Shown piece after piece: positions 52,626 through 64,000 of a stretch of DNA of 64,000 bases. Source of the DNA: Streptomyces sp. NBC_01460 (lineage in GTDB: Bacteria > Actinomycetota > Actinomycetes > Streptomycetales > Streptomycetaceae). The position numbers were made by a program, and so were the translations under genes. The first letter of the stretch is position 1; every line of letters begins with the position of its first letter. Under the pieces are notes generated by a model. That model was given only the letters and a program-made list of their open reading frames with translations. It did not search any database and had not been told where the DNA came from. The stretch spans positions 1,364,001 to 1,428,000 of the forward strand of contig NZ_CP109473.1 in the NCBI RefSeq assembly GCF_036227405.1, given 5' to 3'.

Positions 52626-52865
52626 ATCGCTCCCTGGGGTTGCAGCGGCTGCTGGCTGATCATTGATGGAACTCCGGGAGCTGCGCCCGGCACATTCCGT
52701 CGGCCAGTTTATCGGTCGCTTCCGGTGTTTGGGTCACGTGTCTCGCCCCTTGGGAGGTCTGTGACCTGCGGCACTGTTGACGGCAGTACGACAATCCCTC
52801 CTCACGGGGTCGAGAGAGAGCCGATCGCCGTGTCTTCCTGCCCGGCGGGACGGCCTTTACGCAAT

Positions 52866-54068
52866 CTAACGGAAACGCGCCGTGACCAGGTCCCAGACGG
52901 TGTCGGCAAGCGCTTCCTTCGGCCCGTACGGCACAGCGGTCTCGCCCCCGTCGGCCCCGAGCACGACCGCCTCGTTCTCCTCGGCACCGAAGGTCTTGCG
53001 CTCCCCCACCTCGTTCACGACGAGCAGGTCGCAGCCCTTGCGGCGGAGCTTATCGCGGCCGTTGGCGAGGACGTCGTCGGTCTCCGCGGCGAATCCGACG
53101 ACGAGCTGCCCCGGCCGGGCCCGGTCAGCCGCGACCTCGGCGAGGATGTCGGGGTTGCGGACCAGCGCGATCGGAGGCTGTTCCTGACCGTCCTTCTTCT
53201 TGATCTTCCCCGTCGCGTACGCGGCCGGCCGGAAGTCGGCGACCGCCGCCGCCATCACGACCACATCGGCGTCGGCCGCCGCCTTCAGCACCGCCTCGCG
53301 GAGCTGCACGGCGGTCCCGGCCCGCAGGACGTCGGCTCCCGCGGGGTCGGGGAGCCCGGTGTTCGCCTCGATCAGCGTCACCCGGGCGCCCCGGGCGACG
53401 GCGGTGCGGGCGAGGGCGTAGCCCTGCTTGCCCGAGGAACGGTTGCCCAGGTAGCGCACCGGGTCGAGCGGCTCACGGGTGCCGCCCGCGCTGATCACCA
53501 CATGCCGGCCGGCGAGGTCCGGGGCGACGGGGCCGCGGGCCAGGACCCTGCGGCAGACCTCGAAGATCTCCCCGGGATCGGGCAGCCGGCCCTTGCCGGT
53601 GTCCACTCCGGTGAGCCTGCCGACGGCGGGCTCGATGACGACGGCACCGCGGCGGCGCAGGGTGGCGACGTTCTCCCGGGTGGCCGGGTGCTCCCACATC
53701 TCGGTGTGCATCGCGGGAGCGAAGACGACCGGGCAGCGCGCCGTGAGCAGGGTGTTGGTGAGGAGGTCGTCGGCGAGGCCGTGGGCCGCCTTGGCCAGCA
53801 TGTCGGCGGTGGCGGGCGCGACCACGACGAGATCGGCGGCCTGGCCGATCCGGACGTGCGGCACCTCGTGCACGCTCTCCCAGACCTCGCTCGACACGGG
53901 GTTCCCGGAGAGGGCCGACCAGGTCGCGGCCCCGACGAAGTTCAGCGACGCGTCGGTCGGGACGACCCGTACGTCGTGGCCGGACTCGGTCAGCCTGCGC
54001 AGCAGTTCGCACGCCTTGTACGCGGCGATGCCCCCGCTGACCCCCAGGACGACCTTCGGCTTCTCCAC
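52866..54068 (-). CDS. coaBC: Bifunctional phosphopantothenoylcysteine decarboxylase/synthetase
   Basis: Two consecutive coenzyme A biosynthesis steps. About 400 residues. The N-terminal CoaC flavoprotein half has LGVSGGIAAYKACELLRRL, the catalytic-site APAMHTEMWEHPA and the active-site Cys region. The C-terminal CoaB half has VISAGGTREPLDPVRYLGN with NRSSGKQGYALA, and KIKKKDGQ. The GTG at 54068 follows GGGGAG; an ATG at 54131 would add 21 residues foreign to the family. Confidence 0.96.
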   Translation of the reverse strand: MEKPKVVLGVSGGIAAYKACELLRRLTESGHDVRVVPTDASLNFVGAATWSALSGNPVSSEVWESVHEVPHVRIGQAADLVVVAPATADMLAKAAHGLADDLLTNTLLTARCPVVFAPAMHTEMWEHPATRENVATLRRRGAVVIEPAVGRLTGVDTGKGRLPDPGEIFEVCRRVLARGPVAPDLAGRHVVISAGGTREPLDPVRYLGNRSSGKQGYALARTAVARGARVTLIEANTGLPDPAGADVLRAGTAVQLREAVLKAAADADVVVMAAAVADFRPAAYATGKIKKKDGQEQPPIALVRNPDILAEVAADRARPGQLVVGFAAETDDVLANGRDKLRRKGCDLLVVNEVGERKTFGAEENEAVVLGADGGETAVPYGPKEALADTVWDLVTARFR

Positions 54069-54180
54069 TGCGTCTCCCCGCACTCGTGTCTCCGCGCACT
54101 CGCGTGCGGCCTCGTGACGTACGGACTCCATGCTGCCTCACCGCGCCGGGCCGCCTGTGCCGGGTCCGGCACCGGACACG

Positions 54181-54217
54181 CCACAGGCCCGGCGGTTACG
54201 GGCCGCCGGGCCTGTGG
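54181..54217 (-). terminator. rpoZ terminator
   Basis: CCACAGGCCCGGCGG (54181-54195) and CCGCCGGGCCTGTGG (54203-54217) are perfect 15-bp arms around a 7-base loop, 29 bases past the rpoZ stop. Confidence 0.85.
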
Positions 54218-54246
54218 TGAAGGTGCGTTTCCTGCGTGCCGCCTGC

Positions 54247-54519
54247 TTACTGCGCGGGGCCCTCGATGGCCTCGGAGGTGAGCAGGCCCGCGTTGATCTC
54301 GCGGAGCGCGATCGAGAGCGGCTTCTCGTGCACGTGGGTGTCGACGAGCGGACCGACGTACTCGAGGAGGCCTTCACCGAGCTGCGAGTAGTACGCGTTG
54401 ATCTGGCGCGCGCGCTTGGCGGCGTAGATCACAAGGCTGTACTTCGAGTCGGTGGCCTCGAGGAGCTCATCAATCGGCGGGTTGATGATGCCCTCGGGCG
54501 TGGTGATGGAAGAGGACAC
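54247..54519 (-). CDS. rpoZ: RNA polymerase omega subunit
   Basis: Assembly factor of RNA polymerase. 90 residues from the GTG at 54519, preceded by AAGG; this gives the known Streptomyces N-terminus [19 protein letters not shown]. The signature [20 protein letters not shown] is intact. Confidence 0.97.
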   Translation of the reverse strand: MSSSITTPEGIINPPIDELLEATDSKYSLVIYAAKRARQINAYYSQLGEGLLEYVGPLVDTHVHEKPLSIALREINAGLLTSEAIEGPAQ

Positions 54520-54620
54520 TCTCTGCCTTCCGAAGGGGATAGTGACCAAAGAGATCTTTGATCATGCTGGTTCCGCAGTGTGATGCTCTGCGTCCGCGGG
54601 CCGGCGAGGGGACCGTGAGG

Positions 54621-55238
54621 TCAGTCGTCGGTACCGTGGAGGCCGGAAGCCTGCAGCATCAACGTTAGCAGCTCGCGTGCCACGTCCTCGACGGAGGTGT
54701 TGACGAGCGTGGTGTCGAACTCGGCCTCGGCGGCCAGCTCGACCTTCGCCGCCGCGAGACGGCGCTCGATCACGTCGGGCGCCTCCGTGCCGCGGCCGGT
54801 GAGCCGGCGCACCAGCTCGTCCCAGCCGGGCGGCGCGAGGAAGACGAGCTGCGCCTCGGGCATCGACTGGCGGACCAGCCGGGCACCCTGCAGATCGATC
54901 TCCAGCAGCACCGGCTCGCCCGCCTCCAGGCGGTCGAGCACGGCCCGGCGGGGCGTGCCGTAGCGGTTGCCCGCGAACTCGGCCCACTCCAGCAGCTCGC
55001 CGTTGGCGATCAGCTTGTCGAACTCCTCGTCGTCGACGAAGAAGTAGTGGACACCGTTGCGTTCGCCGGGTCGCGGCTTGCGGGTCGTGGCCGACACCGA
55101 GAGCCACACCTCGGGGTGAACCTTGCGCATATGAGCGACGACCGTGCTCTTGCCGACCCCAGAGGGGCCGGAGAGCACGGTCAGCCGCGGACGTACGTCC
55201 GGGGGTACGGGGGACTTCCCCCGGGATGTTGCAGCCAT
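54621..55238 (-). CDS. gmk: Guanylate kinase
   Basis: Phosphorylates GMP to GDP. 205 residues. Walker [17 protein letters not shown]-binding [21 protein letters not shown] and [12 protein letters not shown] are present. It lies directly downstream of sIHF (38-base gap) and is probably cotranscribed with it and perhaps rpoZ. Confidence 0.97.
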   Translation of the reverse strand: MAATSRGKSPVPPDVRPRLTVLSGPSGVGKSTVVAHMRKVHPEVWLSVSATTRKPRPGERNGVHYFFVDDEEFDKLIANGELLEWAEFAGNRYGTPRRAVLDRLEAGEPVLLEIDLQGARLVRQSMPEAQLVFLAPPGWDELVRRLTGRGTEAPDVIERRLAAAKVELAAEAEFDTTLVNTSVEDVARELLTLMLQASGLHGTDD

Positions 55239-55276
55239 GGGGCGATTATCCCCGCTCTCAGGAGTGCCTGAGAACG

Positions 55277-55600
55277 TCAGGCGGCGCTGCCGCCGAACTC
55301 ACGCTCCAGGGATGCGATCTGGTTGGAGCCAAGACCCCGGACCCGGCGGCTCTCGGAGATGCCGAGCCGCTCCATGATCTGCTTGGCGCGGACCTTGCCC
55401 ACGCCCGGCAGGGACTCGAGAAGGGCGGAGACCTTCATCTTGCCGATGACGTCGTTCTCCTGGCCCTGCTTGATGACCTCATGGAGCGAGGCGCCGGAGT
55501 GCTTGAGTCGATTCTTGACCTCGGCCCGCTCCCGGCGAGCCGCGGCGGCCTTTTCGAGCGCGGCTGCGCGCTGTTCAGGGGTAAGGGGCGGAAGAGCCAC
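55277..55600 (-). CDS. sihf: Actinobacterial integration host factor (sIHF)
   Basis: Nucleoid-associated DNA-binding protein. 107 residues from the GTG at 55600, the established size of the Streptomyces protein. [17 protein letters not shown] leads a basic N-terminal helix, and the helix-two-turns-helix region [20 protein letters not shown] followed by [15 protein letters not shown] is unmistakable. Confidence 0.95.
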   Translation of the reverse strand: MALPPLTPEQRAAALEKAAAARRERAEVKNRLKHSGASLHEVIKQGQENDVIGKMKVSALLESLPGVGKVRAKQIMERLGISESRRVRGLGSNQIASLEREFGGSAA

Positions 55601-55670
55601 GCCTACGTCACCTCGGATGTCGATCTGTCGGATACGGACCGGCGAGGAACCTGATGGCTCCGCACCTGGT

Positions 55671-55701
55671 GAGCCAACGAACAACGTGTACTCGTTGGCT
55701 C
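55671..55701 (-). promoter_or_regulatory. Stem-loop at the predicted 5' end of the sIHF mRNA
   Basis: GAGCCAACGA (55671-55680) and TCGTTGGCTC (55692-55701) are perfect 10-bp arms around an 11-base loop. The predicted start of transcription is near 55702, so the mRNA would begin with this hairpin, 70 bases before the start codon. Confidence 0.6.
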
Positions 55702-55708
55702 TCGACGG

Positions 55709-55737
55709 AGACTAGCGGCCAAGGCCGCCTGAGTCAG
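55709..55737 (-). promoter_or_regulatory. sIHF promoter
   Basis: On the minus strand CTGACT (55737-55732), 17 bases, TAGTCT (55714-55709). It gives a leader of about 100 bases. Confidence 0.5.
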
Positions 55738-55845
55738 CGAGAACAGCGGAAAAGTCCTGGTCAGCCTCGATCGAGCCGGACATTTAGGCCATAACAACCC
55801 GGAATTTTGGTCAGGATTCCACCAACAGGCAGTTACGTGGCATGG

Positions 55846-56681
55846 TCAAGCATCCGAGACGGCCGTACGGATCTCCTCCGCGAACCGTCCGGCGGCTTCG
55901 CGCAGCCCTGACGCGTCCGGTCCGTGACGCAGTACACCCCGGCTCACGCTCGGCACCACGTTGCCCACCGCGGCACCGAAGACACCGGGAAGATCAGCGG
56001 GCGTGGCGCCCTGGGCGCCGATGCCGGGAGCGAGCAGCGGACCGTTGATCGACAGGTCGACTCCCGCGTCCCCGAGCGTCGCGCCGACCACCGCGCCGAC
56101 GGAGCCGAGCGGCGTCGCGCCCGTGTTCTCGGCGGCCATGTGGTCGAGCATCAGCTGCGCCAGCGAGCGCCCGTCGGCGGCGGTGGCGCGCTGCACCTCG
56201 GCGCCCTCCGGGTTGGAGGTGAGGGCGAGCACGAAGACACCCGCCCCGGAGACCGCGGCGGCGTCCAGCGCCGGGCGCAGCGAGCCGAAGCCGAGGTACG
56301 GCGAGACGGTGACCGCGTCCGAGAAGAGCGGCGAGTCCTTGTCGAGGTAGGTGGCGGCGTAGGCGCCCATCGTGGAGCCGATGTCTCCGCGCTTGGCGTC
56401 CATGAGCACGAGGGCCCCGGCCGCGCGGGCCTCCTCGACGGCCTCCTCCAGGACGGCGACGCCGCGCGAGCCGAAGCGCTCGAAGAACGCGGACTGCGGC
56501 TTGAGCACGGCGACCCGGTCGGCCAGCGCCTCGACGACCGTGCGCGTGAAGCGCTCCAGCCCCGCGACGTCGTCGTTCAGGCCCCAGGAGGCGAGCAGGG
56601 AGGCGTGCGGGTCGATGCCGACGCAGAGCGGCCCGCGGGTGTCCATGGCGTGGCGCAGACGCGCGCCGAAGGGTTCAAGGG

Positions 56682-56685
<4 letters not shown>
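55846..56685 (-). CDS. pyrF: Orotidine 5'-phosphate decarboxylase
   Basis: Last step to UMP. 279 residues, the long type-2 form usual in actinobacteria. CVGIDPHASLLASWGL, VLMDAKRGDIGSTMGAYA (catalytic Lys-Asp region) and LLAPGIGAQGATP are clear. The GTG at 56685 overlaps the pyrD stop by 4 bases. Confidence 0.96.
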
Positions 56686-57793
<1,108 letters not shown>

Positions 57794-57794
<1 letters not shown>

Positions 57795-57837
57795 GGTGTC
57801 CTCATGAAGAGGGGGACACCGTTTCCGGTGTCCCCCT
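57794..57837 (-). promoter_or_regulatory. carB-pyrD intergenic hairpin with competing pairing at the pyrD ribosome site
   Basis: A perfect 12-bp stem (57810-57821 with 57826-57837, loop of four). In the mRNA the downstream arm includes CGGUGUCC. A second GGACACCG, identical to the core of the upstream arm, lies at 57801-57794 and overlaps the pyrD ribosome site and GTG. The two pairings exclude each other. Confidence 0.55.
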
Positions 57838-57848
57838 GTGACGGCTTC

Positions 57849-61149
<3,301 letters not shown>

Positions 61150-61157
<8 letters not shown>

Positions 61158-62292
61158 GCTGGCCCTCCATCAGGGTGACGAAACGGTCGAAGAGGTACGC
61201 GGCGTCGTGCGGGCCCGCGGCTGCTTCGGGGTGGTACTGGACGCTGAAGGCCGGCTGGTCGAGCAGCTGCAGCCCTTCGACGACCTGGTCGTTCAGGCAT
61301 ACGTGGGAGACCTCGGCGCGGCCGAACTCCGTGTCGGAGACCTTGTCGAGCGGGGCGTCGACGGCGAAGCCGTGGTTGTGCGCGGTGACCTCGACCTTCC
61401 CGGTCGTGCGGTCCTGCACGGGCTGGTTGATGCCGCGGTGGCCGTACTTCAGCTTGTAGGTGCCGAAGCCGAGCGAGCGGCCCAGGATCTGGTTGCCGAA
61501 GCAGATGCCGAAGAGCGGGGTCTTCCGCTCCAGGACCCCGCGCATGACGGAGACCGGGTGGTCGGCGGTGGACGGGTCGCCGGGGCCGTTGGAGAAGAAG
61601 ACACCGTCGGGCTCGACGGCGTACACGTCCTCCAGGGTGGCGGTGGCCGGCAGGACGTGCACCTCGATGCCGCGCTCGGCCATGCGGTGCGGGGTCATGC
61701 CCTTGATGCCGAGGTCGATCGCGGCGACGGTGAACTTCTTGGTGCCGATCGCGGGGACGACGTACGCCTCCTTGGTGGCGACCTCGGCCGCGAGGTCGGC
61801 GCCGCTCATCTCGGGGGCCTGGCGGACCTTGGCGAGGAGCATGCCCTCGTCCTGGAGGGAGTTCCCGGAGAAGATGCCGACGCGCATGGCACCGCGCTCA
61901 CGCAGGTGCCGGGTGAGGGCGCGGGTGTCGATGCCGCTGATGCCGACGACGCCCTGGCTCTCGAGCTCCTCGTCCAGCGAGCGGCGGGAGCGCCAGTTGG
62001 AGGGGGTCCGGGCGGGGTCGCGCACGACGTAGCCGGAGACCCAGATCCGCTTCGACTCGGGGTCCTCGTCGTTCACGCCGGTGTTGCCGACGTGCGGGGC
62101 GGTCATGACGACGACCTGGCGGTGGTACGAGGGGTCGGTCAGCGTCTCCTGGTAACCGGTCATGCCGGTGGAGAACACCGCTTCTCCGAAGGTCTCCCCC
62201 ACGGCCCCGTAGGCCCGGCCGCGGAAGGAGCGGCCGTCCTCCAGGACGAGTACGGCGGGAGCTTTTCCGGCTCCCCGGGTGGAGATCGTCAT
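61150..62292 (-). CDS. carA: Carbamoyl-phosphate synthase, small subunit (glutaminase)
   Basis: Supplies ammonia to CarB. 380 residues. Class I amidotransferase triad: Cys in [16 protein letters not shown], His in [14 protein letters not shown] with the Glu. The N-terminal CPSase small-subunit domain has [15 protein letters not shown] and [19 protein letters not shown] 62292 overlaps the stop of the preceding gene (ATGA). Confidence 0.98.
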
Positions 62293-62891
62293 CGTACGGT
62301 GCCTTCCGTTGTACTGGTGAGGTTCTTGCCGGCTGTGCCGGTGAGGTGGTCGACGGCGTCGACCCAGGCCTGGTGCTCGGCCGCGTGGTCGGAGCGGAAC
62401 CCGGAGTCGATCAGCTGGTCGCCGTGTGCCCAGGTGATGACCAGCAGGCCACCCTCGGGCAGGACCTTGCCGGCCAGTGCCTTGTCGAGCCGGGCCTCGC
62501 GGAGCGCCGCGGCCGGCACGAAGAAGTCGGCCGCGCCGGGGCGTACGACGTCGAGGCCCTGGGCGGTGAGCGTCAGCTCGACCCGGCTGCGGGTGCCGAG
62601 GCCGTGCGCCACGATCCGGTCGAGCCACTGCCCGGCGGTCGTGGAGGCGTGGTAGCGGCCGGTGAGTGTGAGGAGCCTCTCGCCGTCCGCGAACCCCGCG
62701 GGGGTGGTCGCGAGCTCCGGCAGACCGGACTGCAGGCGCCCCCGCCACTTCCATCCCTGGCGCATCAGCCAGTAGACGAACGCGATGAAGACGATCAGTC
62801 CGAGGACCCAGCTGACGCGGGCGGACCAGTCCGTCACTTCGGCCGACTTCTGCTCGGCGGCCAGCAGGTGGAGGGGGTTGAGTGTTGTCAC
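62289..62891 (-). CDS. Membrane protein with PH-like domain in the pyr operon
   Basis: 200 residues. One hydrophobic segment near residue 35 ([19 protein letters not shown]), a basic turn, then a domain of about 130 residues with a PH-like look ([53 protein letters not shown]). It lies between pyrC and carA with 4-base overlaps on both sides. Actinobacteria conserve this gene here, but its role is not known. It may tether or coordinate pyrimidine enzymes at the membrane (guess). Confidence 0.82.
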   Translation of the reverse strand: MTTLNPLHLLAAEQKSAEVTDWSARVSWVLGLIVFIAFVYWLMRQGWKWRGRLQSGLPELATTPAGFADGERLLTLTGRYHASTTAGQWLDRIVAHGLGTRSRVELTLTAQGLDVVRPGAADFFVPAAALREARLDKALAGKVLPEGGLLVITWAHGDQLIDSGFRSDHAAEHQAWVDAVDHLTGTAGKNLTSTTEGTVR

Positions 62892-64000
62892 GCGAGCTTC
62901 CCGTCGACGACCGTGGCACGGCCCCGCAGGAAGGTGTGGGTCACTCGGCCCGGCAGCTCGCGACCCTCGTACGGAGTGTTGCGGCTGCGGGAGGCGAAGC
63001 CCGCGGGGTCCACAGCTCCACGGTATGCCGGATCGACCAGGGTGAGGTTGGCGGGCTCACCCGCCGAGACGGGCCGGCCGTGTCCTTCGAGCCTGCCGAT
63101 GGCCGCGGGGCGCGTCGACATGCGGTCGGCGACGCCCGCCCAGTCGAGGAGTCCGGTGTCCACCATCGTCTGCTGGACCACGGAGAGCGCGGTCTCCAGG
63201 CCCACCATGCCCATGGCGGCGGCGGCCCACTCGCAGTCCTTGTCCTCGTGCGGGTGCGGGGCGTGGTCGGTGGCCACGCAGTCGATGGTGCCGTCGGCGA
63301 GGGCCTCGCGCAGGGCCATGACGTCGGCCTCGGTGCGCAGCGGCGGGTTCACCTTGTAGACCGGGTTGTAGGTCCGCACGAGTTCGTCGGTGAGCAGCAG
63401 GTGGTGCGGCGTGACCTCGGCGGTGACGTTCCAGCCCTTGGACTTGGCCCAGCGGACGATCTCCACGGAGCCGGCGGTCGACAGGTGGCAGATGTGCACC
63501 CGGGAGCCGACGTGGGCGGCGAGCAGGACGTCGCGGGCGATGATCGATTCCTCGGCCACGGCGGGCCAGCCGCCGAGACCGAGCTCGGCGGAGACGACGC
63601 CCTCGTTCATCTGGGCGCCCTCGGTGAGGCGGGGCTCCTGGGCGTGCTGGGCCACGACGCCGTCGAAGGCCTTCACGTACTCCAGCGCGCGGCGCATGAT
63701 CACGGCGTCGTCGACGCACTTGCCGTCGTCGGAGAAGACCTTCACCCCGGCGGCGGAGTCGTGCATGGCGCCGAGTTCGGCGAGCTGCTTGCCCTCCAGG
63801 CCGACGGTGACGGCGCCGACGGGCTGCACGTCGCAGTAGCCGGACTCCTTGCCGAGCCGCCAGACCTGCTCGACGACGCCGGCGGTGTCGGCGACGGGGA
63901 AGGTGTTGGCCATGGCGTGGACGGCGGTGAAGCCGCCGACCGCGGCGGCCTTCGTGCCGGTGAGGACGGTCTCGGAGTCCTCGCGGCCGGGCTCGCGCAA
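62888..64000 (-). CDS. pyrC: Dihydroorotase, 5' end outside the window
   Basis: Cyclises carbamoyl aspartate to dihydroorotate. 370 residues are visible; the frame is open to the window edge, so the true start and the first metal-binding HxH lie beyond 64000 (the edge reads LREPG, which normally follows HxH). [12 protein letters not shown], the metal-site [21 protein letters not shown] and [15 protein letters not shown] are all present. The stop overlaps the start of the PH-like gene by 4 bases. Confidence 0.96.
   Translation of the reverse strand: MREPGREDSETVLTGTKAAAVGGFTAVHAMANTFPVADTAGVVEQVWRLGKESGYCDVQPVGAVTVGLEGKQLAELGAMHDSAAGVKVFSDDGKCVDDAVIMRRALEYVKAFDGVVAQHAQEPRLTEGAQMNEGVVSAELGLGGWPAVAEESIIARDVLLAAHVGSRVHICHLSTAGSVEIVRWAKSKGWNVTAEVTPHHLLLTDELVRTYNPVYKVNPPLRTEADVMALREALADGTIDCVATDHAPHPHEDKDCEWAAAAMGMVGLETALSVVQQTMVDTGLLDWAGVADRMSTRPAAIGRLEGHGRPVSAGEPANLTLVDPAYRGAVDPAGFASRSRNTPYEGRELPGRVTHTFLRGRATVVDGKLA

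Noticed and set aside
52626..52865. SAM riboswitch upstream of metK
   Set aside because: No kink-turn, pseudoknot or conserved core of a known SAM riboswitch class could be recognised; only a 6-bp GGTCAC/GTGACC repeat was seen.

Overview
The window is about 70% GC, has dense overlapping genes, uses GTG and TTG starts freely, and carries a metK-coaBC-rpoZ-gmk-sIHF-pyrF-pyrD-carB-carA-pyrC block. It also has DUF397/XRE, ROK, DUF5995 and terpene synthase genes and secreted chitinase and GH6 enzymes. Together these point to a Streptomyces chromosome; the species cannot be fixed from sequence alone.

Layout. 1-1.6 kb: 3' part of a secreted GH18 chitinase, closed by a palindromic terminator. 1.8-12.7 kb: restriction-modification region. 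A DGQHR/DndB-like gene and a small membrane-protein gene run leftward. Facing away from them are a HTH/N6-adenine methylase/specificity-like fusion gene and a complete type I hsdM-hsdS-hsdR operon joined by 4-base overlaps. 12.8-18 kb: XRE-DUF397 pair, a winged-helix/zinc-ribbon protein, a large protein of unknown function with a PH-like C-terminus, and a GHKL ATPase. 18-24.4 kb: a tightly coupled SseB-like / WXG-like / giant RHS polymorphic toxin / immunity candidate cassette. 24.8-28.6 kb: a soluble Ser/Thr kinase with TPR-like tail followed by a superfamily-1 helicase carrying a RelE/ParE-like N-terminus. I read 1.8-28.6 kb as an accessory defence-and-competition island set into core chromosome.

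28.8-45 kb: catabolism, transport and regulation. This part holds a ROK repressor divergent from an MFS transporter with a symmetric operator between them, an NCS2 nucleobase permease, a small secreted protein, a GH6 glycosidase and a DUF5995 protein. It continues with a probable amino-acid 2-monooxygenase / nitrilase-type amidase / Lrp regulator / aldehyde dehydrogenase group (lysine to 5-aminovalerate is the best guess), GuaB1 (GMP-reductase type), an orphan sesquiterpene-type synthase and a SorC regulator.

45-64 kb: housekeeping genes, nearly all leftward: rpe, rsmB, fmt, a helicase-dead PriA, metK, coaBC, rpoZ, gmk, sIHF and the pyrimidine operon pyrC-(PH-like membrane protein)-carA-carB-pyrD-pyrF. 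pyrC runs off the right edge. Several hairpins look like real terminators. The pyrD leader and the 5' end of the sIHF transcript contain structures that could be regulatory. No tRNA, rRNA, CRISPR array, IS element or recognised riboswitch was seen.
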